From assembly GCA_034044135.1 (NCBI GenBank), contig CP139021.1, forward strand, positions 883,635 to 947,634: DNA of 64,000 nt. Direction: 5' to 3'. Positions 44,623 to 53,227 of this stretch are shown here, piece by piece. Positions within the stretch are counted from its first letter, which is position 1. Each line of letters opens with the position of its first letter. The notes under the pieces were generated by a model that was not told the DNA's origin, ran no database searches, and saw only the letters and a list, made by a program, of their open reading frames with translations. This DNA comes from Flammeovirgaceae bacterium SG7u.111. Lineage in GTDB: Bacteria; Bacteroidota; Bacteroidia; Cytophagales; Flammeovirgaceae. The translations under genes and the position numbers were made by a program.

Positions 44623-45528
44623 ATGGAAAAGCAAAAACACTACTTAGCTGCTATCGGGGCTTTTGTTTTGTGGGGCTTATTTGCCATCCCCTTACGAACC
44701 TTGCAAGGTTACTCATCAGGAGAGATTCTCTATTTTAGGATTCTCTTTTCAGGTATTTTCCTTTCTGTCATTATGCTGGGTTTTAAAAAAGCATCGCTTA
44801 GGCAAGACTGGAAATATTTTAAAAGTCTTCAGAAAAAGCAACAGAAGAATGTAATATGGCTCACGTTGCTAGGTGGTCTGTTGCTCACGGTCAACTGGTT
44901 GGTTTTTATTCATATCGTGAACAATATCAATGTAAAAACAGCCTCCTTCACTTATCTGATGTGCCCGGTGATCACCGCAGTATTGGGTTATGTGCTGCTG
45001 AAAGAAAAGCTGAGCAAGTTGCAATGGGTAGCGGTTGTTCTTTGCGGTCTTAGCTGTGGGCTTATTGGGCTGAGTTCTTTTACCGAACTAGGTTTTAGCT
45101 TTATCACGGCAGTTTCCTATGCGCTTTACCTTATTTCCCAAAGGAAAAACCAAGGCTTTGACCGCCTGACGATGTTGACTATCCAAGTATTTTTCTCATT
45201 GGCAATGTTGACGCTGAGCTTCAGCTTTTTGGTAGAAACCACGCCTGTTTCCCTGCAGTTTTATGGAACTATTTCGGCTATAGCTTTACTGTTCACTATT
45301 TTGCCTTTATTCCTGAATTTATATGCTCTTAATAAGGTAAATTCGACTACAGTAGGGATTTTGTTGTACATCAACCCTCTCATGAATTTTGTGTTGGCCT
45401 TCACCCTTTTCGATGAGCACATGGATTTTATTCAGCTATTGGGATATTCCACCATATTCGTTGGCTTGTTCCTATTCAACTTTAAGAATATCAAAAAACT
45501 ACAAGGTAAGCTTGTGCGAGCGAAGTAA
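44623..45528 (+). CDS. EamA-family transporter, RarD-like
   Basis: A 301-residue inner-membrane permease with ten hydrophobic helices. The N-terminal KHYLAAIGAFVLWGLFAIPLRTL and GEILYFRILFSGIFLS match RarD-type EamA proteins. NWLVFIHIVNNINVKTASFTYLMCPVITAVLGYVLLKEKLS-type sequence (GYVLLKEKLSKLQW) is the first-repeat end, and GILLYINPLMNFVLAFTLFDEH the second. The substrate is not established for RarD. It diverges from the HipBST operon and ends in a terminator shared with the next gene. Confidence 0.85.
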   Translation: MEKQKHYLAAIGAFVLWGLFAIPLRTLQGYSSGEILYFRILFSGIFLSVIMLGFKKASLRQDWKYFKSLQKKQQKNVIWLTLLGGLLLTVNWLVFIHIVNNINVKTASFTYLMCPVITAVLGYVLLKEKLSKLQWVAVVLCGLSCGLIGLSSFTELGFSFITAVSYALYLISQRKNQGFDRLTMLTIQVFFSLAMLTLSFSFLVETTPVSLQFYGTISAIALLFTILPLFLNLYALNKVNSTTVGILLYINPLMNFVLAFTLFDEHMDFIQLLGYSTIFVGLFLFNFKNIKKLQGKLVRAK

Positions 45529-45549
45529 GTGAAAATAGAAAAGCCCAAG

Positions 45550-45598
45550 AACTAAAAACATCCTTTGAAGATAACTGCTTCAAAGGATGTTTTTAGTT
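45550..45598. terminator. Bidirectional terminator between convergent genes
   Basis: A 21-bp perfect stem with core arms CATCCTTTGAAG and CTTCAAAGGATG, a 7-nt loop, and A5/T5 tracts in the arms. It lies 22 bp after the permease stop and 18 bp from the lyase stop on the other strand. Confidence 0.93.
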
Positions 45599-45615
45599 TA
45601 GAAAACCACTTTACA

Positions 45616-46932
45616 TCAAGGTGTATATTTCTCGACCTCCACGGCGTAGATTTGGCTACTTCCTTCAAAATTTGCCCTAAAAATGATCCATTTCCCATCG
45701 GGCGAAAAATGTACATTGGGCTCTAGGTCGTAATTATGATGCTTCATGTTCACCAGTTTTTCTGAGCGCAAACTATCCCCTTCGGGGTGGAATAAGTATA
45801 GCCACATGCCATCTTCGGCTTTGGCAACTTGGGAAGGGTCTCCTCCGTCGCCTACAAATATTTTCTGGTCAGGAGAAATGTTGAAATGGATGGACCATTC
45901 ATCTCGCTTCATCGCATACTTTTTCTCTTCGCCAGTTTGGACATCGGCACCTGCCAAATAAAAAGTCTCACCTCGGGGGATCTGCAAATCGAACCAAATG
46001 GTTTTCCCATCTCGGCTGAAAAACTCATGCCCTGCTATTTCCCTATGCACCGTGCGTTTATGCATCAGCATGGGCTCTTCTTCTTGGATATCCATTCGCC
46101 AGACCCTGTCCACATAATGCCAAGGTCCTTCATGGCAAAACATGAGCATATTAGGATCAGTGGATGAAAACTGAACATGGTTCAGCCAAGCCGTATCGCT
46201 GTGCACCAAGGAAATCTCTTGGGTATCAATGTCGAGTGTAAAAATTGTATGTGGCAACTTTGCCTCGTAAATCAAACGAAAGAAATCTCCTTTTTTAGGG
46301 TTGTTTTTCAGGATGTCTCTCTTTTCCGGTACACTGAAAACCCCTGCAAGCAATTGTTCATCGGAGTTGAGCGTGGTGATTCCTGCCTGCGTCAGGCTAT
46401 CGGGGAATACATAGATCACCCGCGATTGTGCATTGTCGATGTTAGTAGCAAAAATGGTATCGCTACTTTGGTAAATGACTTCCCGCCGGTTTTTGGCAAC
46501 AATTTCCCCAAAAATGGAAGCTGGGTGATGGGTGATTTGTTTTATGTCAAGGGTTTTGAGGTTAAGGGTAAAAAGTTGTTTGATCTCCTTTCCTTTGTAA
46601 ACTTTGTCCGATTCCCTTTTTTGCTCACTGCCATAAAATACCATCAAATCGCCCTCATCGCCTTGGGCGGGGATAAAAGGATTATTATGGAAATAAAAAC
46701 TGCGATTATCGGCACCCGATCGGGTGAGTCTGAACAGGCGATGCCCCGTGTCTTTATCGATCCATTCTGCAACTGGCATAGGTTTTTGCTCACCAGTTTC
46801 TAATTTAAAAGGAAATTGTTTTTCATTAGAAGAGGAGGAACAAGAAAAAAATAGAGGGGAAATAAACAGAAGGCCGCCCATGGTCTTTAGGAGAAGGGCA
46901 AGCCATTTTCGAGATAGGCTTTTCATTATCAA
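45616..46932 (-). CDS. Oligogalacturonate lyase-like lipoprotein (PL22-like beta-propeller)
   Basis: A 438-residue lipoprotein. The signal ends in a lipobox LFFSC. The propeller opens with AEWIDKDTGHRLFRLTRSGADNRSFYFHNNPF, the conserved start of PL22 oligogalacturonide lyases. Blade-type repeats follow (LFTLNLKTLDIKQITHHP, HVQFSSTDPNMLMFCHEGPW, EFFSRDGKTIWFDLQ, WSIHFNISPDQKIFVGDGGDPSQ, HFSPDGKWIIFRAN). The His and Gln metal-site candidates of the family fall in these segments. It may cleave unsaturated oligogalacturonides at the cell surface or periplasm. Relatives also include TolB-like propellers without known activity, so lyase function is inferred. Confidence 0.78.
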   Translation of the reverse strand: MIMKSLSRKWLALLLKTMGGLLFISPLFFSCSSSSNEKQFPFKLETGEQKPMPVAEWIDKDTGHRLFRLTRSGADNRSFYFHNNPFIPAQGDEGDLMVFYGSEQKRESDKVYKGKEIKQLFTLNLKTLDIKQITHHPASIFGEIVAKNRREVIYQSSDTIFATNIDNAQSRVIYVFPDSLTQAGITTLNSDEQLLAGVFSVPEKRDILKNNPKKGDFFRLIYEAKLPHTIFTLDIDTQEISLVHSDTAWLNHVQFSSTDPNMLMFCHEGPWHYVDRVWRMDIQEEEPMLMHKRTVHREIAGHEFFSRDGKTIWFDLQIPRGETFYLAGADVQTGEEKKYAMKRDEWSIHFNISPDQKIFVGDGGDPSQVAKAEDGMWLYLFHPEGDSLRSEKLVNMKHHNYDLEPNVHFSPDGKWIIFRANFEGSSQIYAVEVEKYTP

Positions 46933-47065
46933 ATAGTTGTTTTGGTGAAATTAACTGGGTATTTATCAATTCCAATGTACCAAAATATTGGGGGAAAAGT
47001 AAATGGAGTTAAATAAAATTAAGGGAGATCTCATTCTTGAAAACAAACCCATTCCCAGCTTCTGC

Positions 47066-47404
47066 CTATTCCTCATATACCAACCAATCATCAAAATGAT
47101 TATTCATGTCGGTATCCAAAATGTAATAGCCATACCTGCCCGATTCATCTTCAGGTGCCGCTCCTTGAACTAACCGATACAAACCAATTTGAGTTTTTAT
47201 GCAGGGGGTGTGATAGAAATGATGCTTAAAAACAAACTCTTGTTTCTCAAATCGCAGCTCAATTTCACTTAGGGGATATCCTTCTTCAGGGTTTTCTTCC
47301 AAGCAGTTCTCAATCGCTACTTTGCATGATTTTATTGCATGGCCAATCAGATCATGCTTTTCGGAAAATTCCGTGAGACAAAGAGCTATATCTTTAATAT
47401 TCAT
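47066..47404 (-). CDS. Hypothetical protein, 112 residues
   Basis: Not recognised. It is acidic and soluble with no signal peptide or membrane segment. The first 35 residues look helical (DIALCLTEFSEKHDLIGHAIKSC). A beta-rich part follows (SEIELRFEKQEFVFKHHFYHTPC, TQIGLYRLVQ) and an acidic aromatic tail (GYYILDTDMNNHFDDWLVYEE). It lies 36 bp downstream of the SpoU methyltransferase gene on the same strand and may be co-transcribed. No function is proposed. Confidence 0.6.
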   Translation of the reverse strand: MNIKDIALCLTEFSEKHDLIGHAIKSCKVAIENCLEENPEEGYPLSEIELRFEKQEFVFKHHFYHTPCIKTQIGLYRLVQGAAPEDESGRYGYYILDTDMNNHFDDWLVYEE

Positions 47405-47440
47405 TTCTAACCTTAAAACAAGTAACCTGAAACCTGTAAC

Positions 47441-48106
47441 CTACTCCCCTCCGAACATCTCCAATAGCATACTGATATCCGTATCGTTGAGGGTTGGCAG
47501 TTTGTTCCAGAGCCATTGCACTTGCTTTTCGGTAAAGGGTTGGCTTGCTATAAGCCTTTCCACTTTCTCTTTTAGCTCGGGGTACTTGCCTCCCGTTTTT
47601 GCCACCTCTTTCGCCTTGGAAGTGATCACCAAAGGGGAGAACACATAGGCATAGATCATCACCGCTTGAGATAGGTTGATGGACGGATATTGGGTGTACA
47701 GCGGAATGGAAGAAACCACATCACAAAGCTTTAGGTCGTCTTCGGTAAGTCCGTTTTCCTCACTTCCAAAAACAAGTCCTATGTTCTCTGCGCTGTGTTT
47801 TTTATCTTTGAGCATGAGTAATACACCATCGGCAGAATGCATTTTTGCCTTGGCTTTCCGAACGCGTTTGGCAGATGTGGCCACTACAAAATCCATATCC
47901 TTCACCGCCGCCTCTACCGTATCAAATACTTCTACCTCTTCCAATACATCCGTAGAACCATGAGCTTGCCACATAGCCTTGTCACTCAGGTGGTTTTGGC
48001 TATTCACCACCCGCATATTCCGAAAGCCCATAGCTTTCATTGCCCTTGCCGCCGAGCCCACGTTTTCTGGTACTGCCGGCTCTACTAATATAAAATGAAG
48101 TTCCAT
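47441..48106 (-). CDS. SpoU/TrmH-family RNA methyltransferase (TrmJ-like)
   Basis: A 221-residue SPOUT methyltransferase that should transfer a methyl group from SAM to a ribose 2'-OH in tRNA or rRNA. Motif 1 is FILVEPAVPENVGSAARAMKAMGF with the catalytic Arg. Motif 2 is NIGLVFGSEENGLTEDDL and motif 3 IPLYTQYPSINLSQAVMIYAY, which together form the trefoil knot. PENVGSAARAM and the short C-terminal extension are TrmJ-like. TrmJ methylates position 32 of tRNA, but the exact target cannot be assigned from sequence. Confidence 0.9.
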   Translation of the reverse strand: MELHFILVEPAVPENVGSAARAMKAMGFRNMRVVNSQNHLSDKAMWQAHGSTDVLEEVEVFDTVEAAVKDMDFVVATSAKRVRKAKAKMHSADGVLLMLKDKKHSAENIGLVFGSEENGLTEDDLKLCDVVSSIPLYTQYPSINLSQAVMIYAYVFSPLVITSKAKEVAKTGGKYPELKEKVERLIASQPFTEKQVQWLWNKLPTLNDTDISMLLEMFGGE

Positions 48107-48170
48107 GGTTAGAAGGCTTTGGGTTTAATACTTTACAAACTAGCGTCTTTATGGTCTATTAGGTTCTGTT

Positions 48171-48304
48171 CTGACTGTTGCTGGTTGCTTGGTTCTAGTT
48201 ACTGGTTGAATGATGATCCGTTGCGATTTTCATTCGCCACTACAAAAATTAGTAACGAGAAACCAGTAACTAGCAACGCCACTCTCTTTTTAGCTAACAG
48301 TCAG
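48171..48304. repeat. Nested inverted-repeat element (134 bp)
   Basis: The outer arms CTGACTGTT (48171-48179) and AACAGTCAG (48296-48304) enclose inner arms CTAGTTACTGGTT (48195-48207) and AACCAGTAACTAG (48261-48273), all perfect. GTTGCT and AGCAAC-like blocks add partial pairing. It lies between two leftward genes and has no reading frame. Confidence 0.6.
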
Positions 48305-48338
48305 TCCACACTGATTTTTATCTAAAATTTCAAACTGA

Positions 48339-48950
48339 CTATGCGTACTCGTCCGTATCCAGTGCTTCTAGCACATCGGCCAGTGCATCAAAATCGTTGA
48401 CTCCCGTTTTTATCTCTTCGCTGCCCGTGAGCACCAAGCCTTTGGGTGAAAAAGTGTCAAGTACTTCATGTACATTCTCAACATTGATTGCGCCTTTCAG
48501 CCAAACAGAATACTTTTCAGACAATCCTGCTAGCCAGCCTTCTTCTGCTCCAGAAGGTATTTCTTTTAGCTCCAAGATGAAGAAGGCTACTTCGCTTTCA
48601 TATTTTGCCAGCAATTCTTCCACTTCGGCAGGGCGTTCTAGCACCTCTTCCAGCTTCAAAATAATGGGCGTTCCCAAGGCTTTCAATTGCTCCACCTCTG
48701 CCGAGGTTGTAGCTTCTATATAATCTAGTTTGTACTCTCCTAACTTTTCCACATCTACTGATGTGATTTCCCCTACATATTTCACCCCGGCCAACCAGCC
48801 TACTATTTCTGTGAAGTTTTCAGATGGGATATAGCCTTCCATCCCTTCGCTTACTGGTATTCCTATCATATCCACACCCATGCCGGCGCAGTACCTTGCA
48901 TCGTGCAAATTCCCGACTTTGCTCACTTTCACACTTGTCTTTAATGCCAT
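48339..48950 (-). CDS. TrpF-like (phosphoribosylanthranilate isomerase-like) protein lacking the catalytic Cys
   Basis: A 203-residue TIM-barrel-like protein. The opening KTSVKVSKVGNLHDARYCAGMGVDMIGI aligns with the TrpF start K-x-C-G-x-x-x-x-x-D-A-x-x-A-x-x-x-G-A-D, but Ser replaces the catalytic Cys. The middle (LGTPIILKLEEVLERPAEVEELL) and end (VWLKGAINVENVHEVLDTFSPKGLVLTGSEE) keep barrel-like alternation and a phosphate-loop-like GSEE. The segment expected to hold the catalytic Asp reads ILELKEIPSG, so it is also not clear. It is outside any trp operon. It is probably not an active TrpF; function unknown. Confidence 0.7.
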   Translation of the reverse strand: MALKTSVKVSKVGNLHDARYCAGMGVDMIGIPVSEGMEGYIPSENFTEIVGWLAGVKYVGEITSVDVEKLGEYKLDYIEATTSAEVEQLKALGTPIILKLEEVLERPAEVEELLAKYESEVAFFILELKEIPSGAEEGWLAGLSEKYSVWLKGAINVENVHEVLDTFSPKGLVLTGSEEIKTGVNDFDALADVLEALDTDEYA

Positions 48951-49126
48951 CGTTATCTCGTTTTTAGCTCTTAAAAAATCTGACCTAGCAAAGGTAAGTT
49001 TTAGAAGGGAAGAAAGCAGGGGGCTGGCTGGGAAAAATAGTTTGTCATTTTTTTTTATTTAACAATATCCGTAGCCTTCTAAAAAGGCAAATGATTTTTT
49101 TATCCAAGTTAGATTCTTTTTTATTT

Positions 49127-49156
49127 TTAATTAGTCTAAATAAATATATACTTTTG
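49127..49156 (+). promoter_or_regulatory. TTAGnCTAA operator and -7 element of the TonB-receptor operon
   Basis: TTAATTAGTCTAAATAA (49127-49143) is a near-perfect palindrome built on TTAG-T-CTAA, the core of DtxR/IdeR/MntR-type metal-regulator sites. The -7 element TACTTTTG (49149-49156) follows at once. ATTAGTCT (49130-49137) also has an inverted partner AGACTAAT at 49159-49166, bracketing the -7 element. A bound repressor would cover the promoter 30 bp before the start codon. Confidence 0.58.
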
Positions 49157-49185
49157 CAAGACTAATACTCAATACTCTAAAATAA

Positions 49186-51870
49186 ATGAAACAAACTTAC
49201 TATCTAACCAGTCTGATTTTTTACTTCTGCTGCACTCACACTATTACCGCTCAGCAACAAACTATGAGCGGTAAGGTATTAGAAATTGAATCAAAGATAC
49301 CAATACCTGTAGTCAGTGTAGTAGACCTAAGAACAGGCAAATGGATACTAACTGATGAAGAAGGAAATTTTACACTAAACGTTTTCCCTCAAAATTTTGA
49401 ACTACATTTTAAAATTTTGGGAAAGCAAGAATTGGTACTTACCAACCAAGAAGTGGATTCGCTCATTGGTCTTACTGTTTATTTAAAGAACAAAGATTTA
49501 AGGTTAGATGAAGTCACAGTAGTGGCAGATAAAAACAGTGGGAATATAGGTTCTGCTGTTACTCTTGATAAATATGCAATCAATCAATTCCAGTCATTTA
49601 GTTTGACTGAGGTACTTCAGCAACTCCCTGGGCAAACCATTACCCCTCCATCTCTCAATAGTACAAACATACTCAATCTTAGAACTGCAATTAGTAGTAA
49701 TAGCAATGCTTTTGGAGTCTCCTATATCATTGACGATATGCAGGTTTCCAATGATGAAAATATGCAATATTATCATTCTACTGCTCTTTCGCCCAATCAA
49801 AATATTTCTACTGGGCTCGATTTAAGGACAATTCCTGCTAGCACTATTGAGAAAGTAGAGGTAATTGCAGGTATTCCTGATGCAAAATATGGGAACTTAA
49901 CAACAGGGGTAATAAAAATAGATAAAAAGGCGGGAGTGTCCCCACTAACGGCATCAGTCAATCTAAGGCAAGGTACATCTTCTGTTAGCCTTAACAAAGG
50001 ATTCAAGTTGAGTGAAAAACTGGGAAACTTAAACATCTCTTTGGATTATTTAAATGCTAATTTAGATCCTACTAACAGTTTAAAATCTTATAATAGAATT
50101 ACATTAAGCAATATATGGAGTACACACAATAAGGCAAAAACGCTTAAAAACACCTTTTCAATAACACTATCCAAAAATCTGGATGATATTAAATACGATA
50201 AAGACAACGATGACGGAGGGCAGGAAGCCCAGTACAAAAAAGACAATAGTATTAGGATAAATAATCGAGCCAATTGGGCAATCGAATCGAAGTTTGTTGA
50301 TCAGGCCAGTTTTCAAATTGGAGGCTCTTATGCTGCTCAAGAGTCTTATAGGCAGTCATTTATAAATAGTGGAGGAAAACTTGTTCCTGTAAGTTTAGAA
50401 ACCGCACTCACCTCAGCAATCTATACACCTACTGCTTACCTTCAAATTGCACAGGTATTTGGCAAGCCTATTAATGCCAATTCAAGACTGGAACTTGCAA
50501 AAAACATAATAGGTAATTCTATAGATCACAAAATGTCACTAGGAATGAATGTCTCGTACAGTGACAATCTTGGGCAAGGAAAAATATATGATCCTGCACA
50601 TGCTCATGCCCAAGTTTCTCTTTCAAATAATAGTAGCCCAACCTCATTTGGCATAGGTATCAGAGCCCTTGATTATGAGAAATATGTAAAACCTCAAGTG
50701 AACTTAGGTGCCTATTTTCAGGATAATATGAGCATACACTTCGCAAATGGAAAGCTGCTGAGAGCCAACATTGGGATTCGTTACAACCACCAAGTAGGGT
50801 TCTCTAGTTTTGCACCAAGGGTTAATATGTCCTGTGAAGTATCTACCAATGCAAAAATTCGAGGAGGCATTGGGTTAGCGCATAAATCACCTTCTTTTCC
50901 ACAGCTGTATCCAGGCAATAAATACATAGATGTTTTATTAGCAGATTACAGAACCAACTATTACTCCTTCAACCTTGTACAAACCTATGTTAAAACGATT
51001 GAAAAAGTTGACCTCCGTCCCTATAAGATTTGGAAATACGAAATTGGAACAGACATAAACACCAAAGTAGGTAAGTTGGCGGTGACTGGTTTCCTCAATA
51101 AAACCTCTGGAGCGATAACCTCCGAAAAAATTAGAGAACTAGTCGATTTACCGGAACTAGCATTTACATTCACTGACGACCAGACCCCGCCCACCTATAC
51201 AATAACAGGCTATACTCCTTTTATTCTCTCTTATAATCTGTCCAAAAATGCAAAGTATACCACTGATAAAGGAATTGAGTTTTATTTTAATTTTAAAAAG
51301 ATAAAAGCAATAAATACTTCATTTAGTCTCAATGGAATGTATGTATATACTAAAGAATATAGTACTATACCTTATATTGATGAGACCTCAAATCCATTAG
51401 AAACAGAATATCTTTTCGGGTATTATGAACATATCCCTACTATCTCCGATAAACTAAGCCTTAGGCTAACAATTACCCATCATATACCTTCTATTGCCTT
51501 ATTAATCTCACTTACAGCCGAACAATTTACACGAACGGGCTCATACGCCAGCTTTAGGAGTATGTATCCTTATGCATACATGAATAGCCAACTAGAATAT
51601 TTTCCTATCGAAGAAGGCGATAGGAATAACAGCGAATATACAGAGCTTTTCCTTTCTCCCAGTTCCAGTGAAGATAATATCACACCAGCTTATCACAACT
51701 TTCATTTAAGAATTACCAAAGAGATGCAGAACGGGCTAAACATGTCGTTCTATTGCACTAATTTCTTGAATTACCTCCCCGAAATAACTTCGTCAAATGG
51801 ATCTATGGATGAAAAAAATAGTGACGTGTCGTTCGGAGCTAAAATCAAATATACATTCAAATCAATTTAA
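49186..51870 (+). CDS. TonB-dependent outer membrane receptor with carboxypeptidase-D-like N-terminal domain
   Basis: An 894-residue receptor. After the signal peptide (1-22) a carboxypeptidase-regulatory-like domain (about 25-105, MSGKVLEIESKIPIPVVSV) leads into LDEVTVVADKNSG and the plug (about 110-245). The plug shows LTEVLQQLPGQTITPPSL, SYIIDDMQVSND and IEKVEVIAGIPDAKYGNLTTGVIKI. The barrel extends to the C-terminus, which ends in aromatic-alternating VSFGAKIKYTF. It imports a ligand with TonB energy. It lacks a SusD partner; the DUF4876-like lipoprotein downstream replaces it. The metal-type operator upstream and the downstream peroxidase suggest iron or another metal complex. Confidence 0.93.
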   Translation: MKQTYYLTSLIFYFCCTHTITAQQQTMSGKVLEIESKIPIPVVSVVDLRTGKWILTDEEGNFTLNVFPQNFELHFKILGKQELVLTNQEVDSLIGLTVYLKNKDLRLDEVTVVADKNSGNIGSAVTLDKYAINQFQSFSLTEVLQQLPGQTITPPSLNSTNILNLRTAISSNSNAFGVSYIIDDMQVSNDENMQYYHSTALSPNQNISTGLDLRTIPASTIEKVEVIAGIPDAKYGNLTTGVIKIDKKAGVSPLTASVNLRQGTSSVSLNKGFKLSEKLGNLNISLDYLNANLDPTNSLKSYNRITLSNIWSTHNKAKTLKNTFSITLSKNLDDIKYDKDNDDGGQEAQYKKDNSIRINNRANWAIESKFVDQASFQIGGSYAAQESYRQSFINSGGKLVPVSLETALTSAIYTPTAYLQIAQVFGKPINANSRLELAKNIIGNSIDHKMSLGMNVSYSDNLGQGKIYDPAHAHAQVSLSNNSSPTSFGIGIRALDYEKYVKPQVNLGAYFQDNMSIHFANGKLLRANIGIRYNHQVGFSSFAPRVNMSCEVSTNAKIRGGIGLAHKSPSFPQLYPGNKYIDVLLADYRTNYYSFNLVQTYVKTIEKVDLRPYKIWKYEIGTDINTKVGKLAVTGFLNKTSGAITSEKIRELVDLPELAFTFTDDQTPPTYTITGYTPFILSYNLSKNAKYTTDKGIEFYFNFKKIKAINTSFSLNGMYVYTKEYSTIPYIDETSNPLETEYLFGYYEHIPTISDKLSLRLTITHHIPSIALLISLTAEQFTRTGSYASFRSMYPYAYMNSQLEYFPIEEGDRNNSEYTELFLSPSSSEDNITPAYHNFHLRITKEMQNGLNMSFYCTNFLNYLPEITSSNGSMDEKNSDVSFGAKIKYTFKSI

Positions 51871-51880
51871 TAAAACCACC

Positions 51881-53227
51881 ATGAAAAAAGTTACACTTAT
51901 TTCTTTCATAGCTTCTCTTCTTTTAGTGACAAGCTGTCACGAAGAAGATTTTATCACTCCAGTGTCTCATACCGTTGCTGTTACTTTCGATGAAGCCTAT
52001 GGCTCACTTACTTCAGAAGCTGCAGAATTAACATTGAATAATTTAGAAGATGGAAAGACGTATACTGCCACCACAGATGTTTCTGGTATGGCGATCGTGC
52101 AGATAGTTCCAGGAACATATAACATTACCGCAACCTTGCAGATGACAGCGGAAGAATACGAAACATTTTCAGGACAAAAAGTGGATACCGATGTGGCTTT
52201 TAATGCGTCATTGAGCAACGTTGTGATTAACGAGGCATCTAATGAAAATTCCGAGCTTGTATTGGTTACTGGCCGAATAGGCAATATCATTTTCAAGCAA
52301 ATCTATTATACAGGTTCCGATACAAAGTTAGGGGCAAGCTATAGGGATCAGTTTTTTGAGGTGTACAACAATTCTAATGAAATTATTTACCTTGATGGGT
52401 TGTGTTTTGCCCAAATCAAAGGAACAACTTCAACTCCCTCTACATTGAAAGATTACCATCAGTCAAATGGGCAATACGATTGGAGCCAATCTATAGGTCA
52501 AGCAAAAGGAAGCAGCTCCAATACTGATTATATCTATGCCGATGAAGTATTGAGAATACCGGGTACGGGCGAGCAATACCCTCTTGCTCCTGGAGAAGGG
52601 GCTATTGTGGCTGGTACTGCTGTGAACCACAAAGCTCCTCTTACAGCAGTAGATAGCAAAGGAGAAACCGTTACGTATGAAGTTCCTGAGCCGGACAGGA
52701 CTATTGACCTCAGTAATGCCCCCTTTGAAGCATATTACAGAGAATACCAAGAGGCGCAAGGAAAAAAATACTTGGCTTCAGATATTGATAATCCCAACGC
52801 AGTTAATCTTGATATTGTATTTAAGAGTTTTACAGGGCAAGACTTAATTTTGGATCCGAATGGTAGGGATGCATTTGCCTTGTTTTACGCAGATAATGAT
52901 TTGTTAAACTCATGGGATGCCCTTCCACTTCCTAGTGTGAGTGCCGATAAATATACAGAAACAACTGTGACTTTTCTCCAAATCCCTAATTCAGTAGTGA
53001 TTGATGCGGTAGAAGTTCAATATGTTGATCCAGCAAAAAACAAACCCAAAAGACTTGCCGATGTTTTAGATGCTGGTGAAATTGCTAGTATCCAAGGCAG
53101 GTATTCATCTGAGTCAGTCATTAGAAAAGTATCCAATACAATTGGTGATAGAGTAATTTATGTAGACACTAACAATTCTTCAGAAGATTTTGAAGTATTG
53201 TCACACCCGCAAGTAACAAATGAATAA
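51881..53227 (+). CDS. DUF4876-like surface lipoprotein
   Basis: A 448-residue lipoprotein. The start at 51881 gives a clean signal with lipobox VTSC (Cys at about 18). Residues of about 25-120 form a carboxypeptidase-like or Ig-like beta domain (VAVTFDEAYGSLTSEAAELTLNN through ATLQMTAEEYETF). The main domain begins RIGNIIFKQIYYTGSDTKLG and DQFFEVYNNSNEIIYLDGLCFAQ, which resembles lamin-tail-type surface domains and the DUF4876 family. The later GTGEQYPLAPGEGAIVAGTAVNHK also belongs to it. The receptor gene lies 10 bp upstream. It probably captures the ligand for the receptor at the cell surface. Confidence 0.82.
   Translation: MKKVTLISFIASLLLVTSCHEEDFITPVSHTVAVTFDEAYGSLTSEAAELTLNNLEDGKTYTATTDVSGMAIVQIVPGTYNITATLQMTAEEYETFSGQKVDTDVAFNASLSNVVINEASNENSELVLVTGRIGNIIFKQIYYTGSDTKLGASYRDQFFEVYNNSNEIIYLDGLCFAQIKGTTSTPSTLKDYHQSNGQYDWSQSIGQAKGSSSNTDYIYADEVLRIPGTGEQYPLAPGEGAIVAGTAVNHKAPLTAVDSKGETVTYEVPEPDRTIDLSNAPFEAYYREYQEAQGKKYLASDIDNPNAVNLDIVFKSFTGQDLILDPNGRDAFALFYADNDLLNSWDALPLPSVSADKYTETTVTFLQIPNSVVIDAVEVQYVDPAKNKPKRLADVLDAGEIASIQGRYSSESVIRKVSNTIGDRVIYVDTNNSSEDFEVLSHPQVTNE

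Noticed and set aside
28786-46932. Polysaccharide utilisation locus made of GH3, GH95 and PL22-like genes
   Set aside because: The genes are far apart, on different strands and with their own terminators; no SusC/SusD pair is present.
49186-53227. SusC/SusD pair
   Set aside because: The lipoprotein after the receptor has a lamin-tail-like/DUF4876 layout and lacks the tetratricopeptide helices of SusD.
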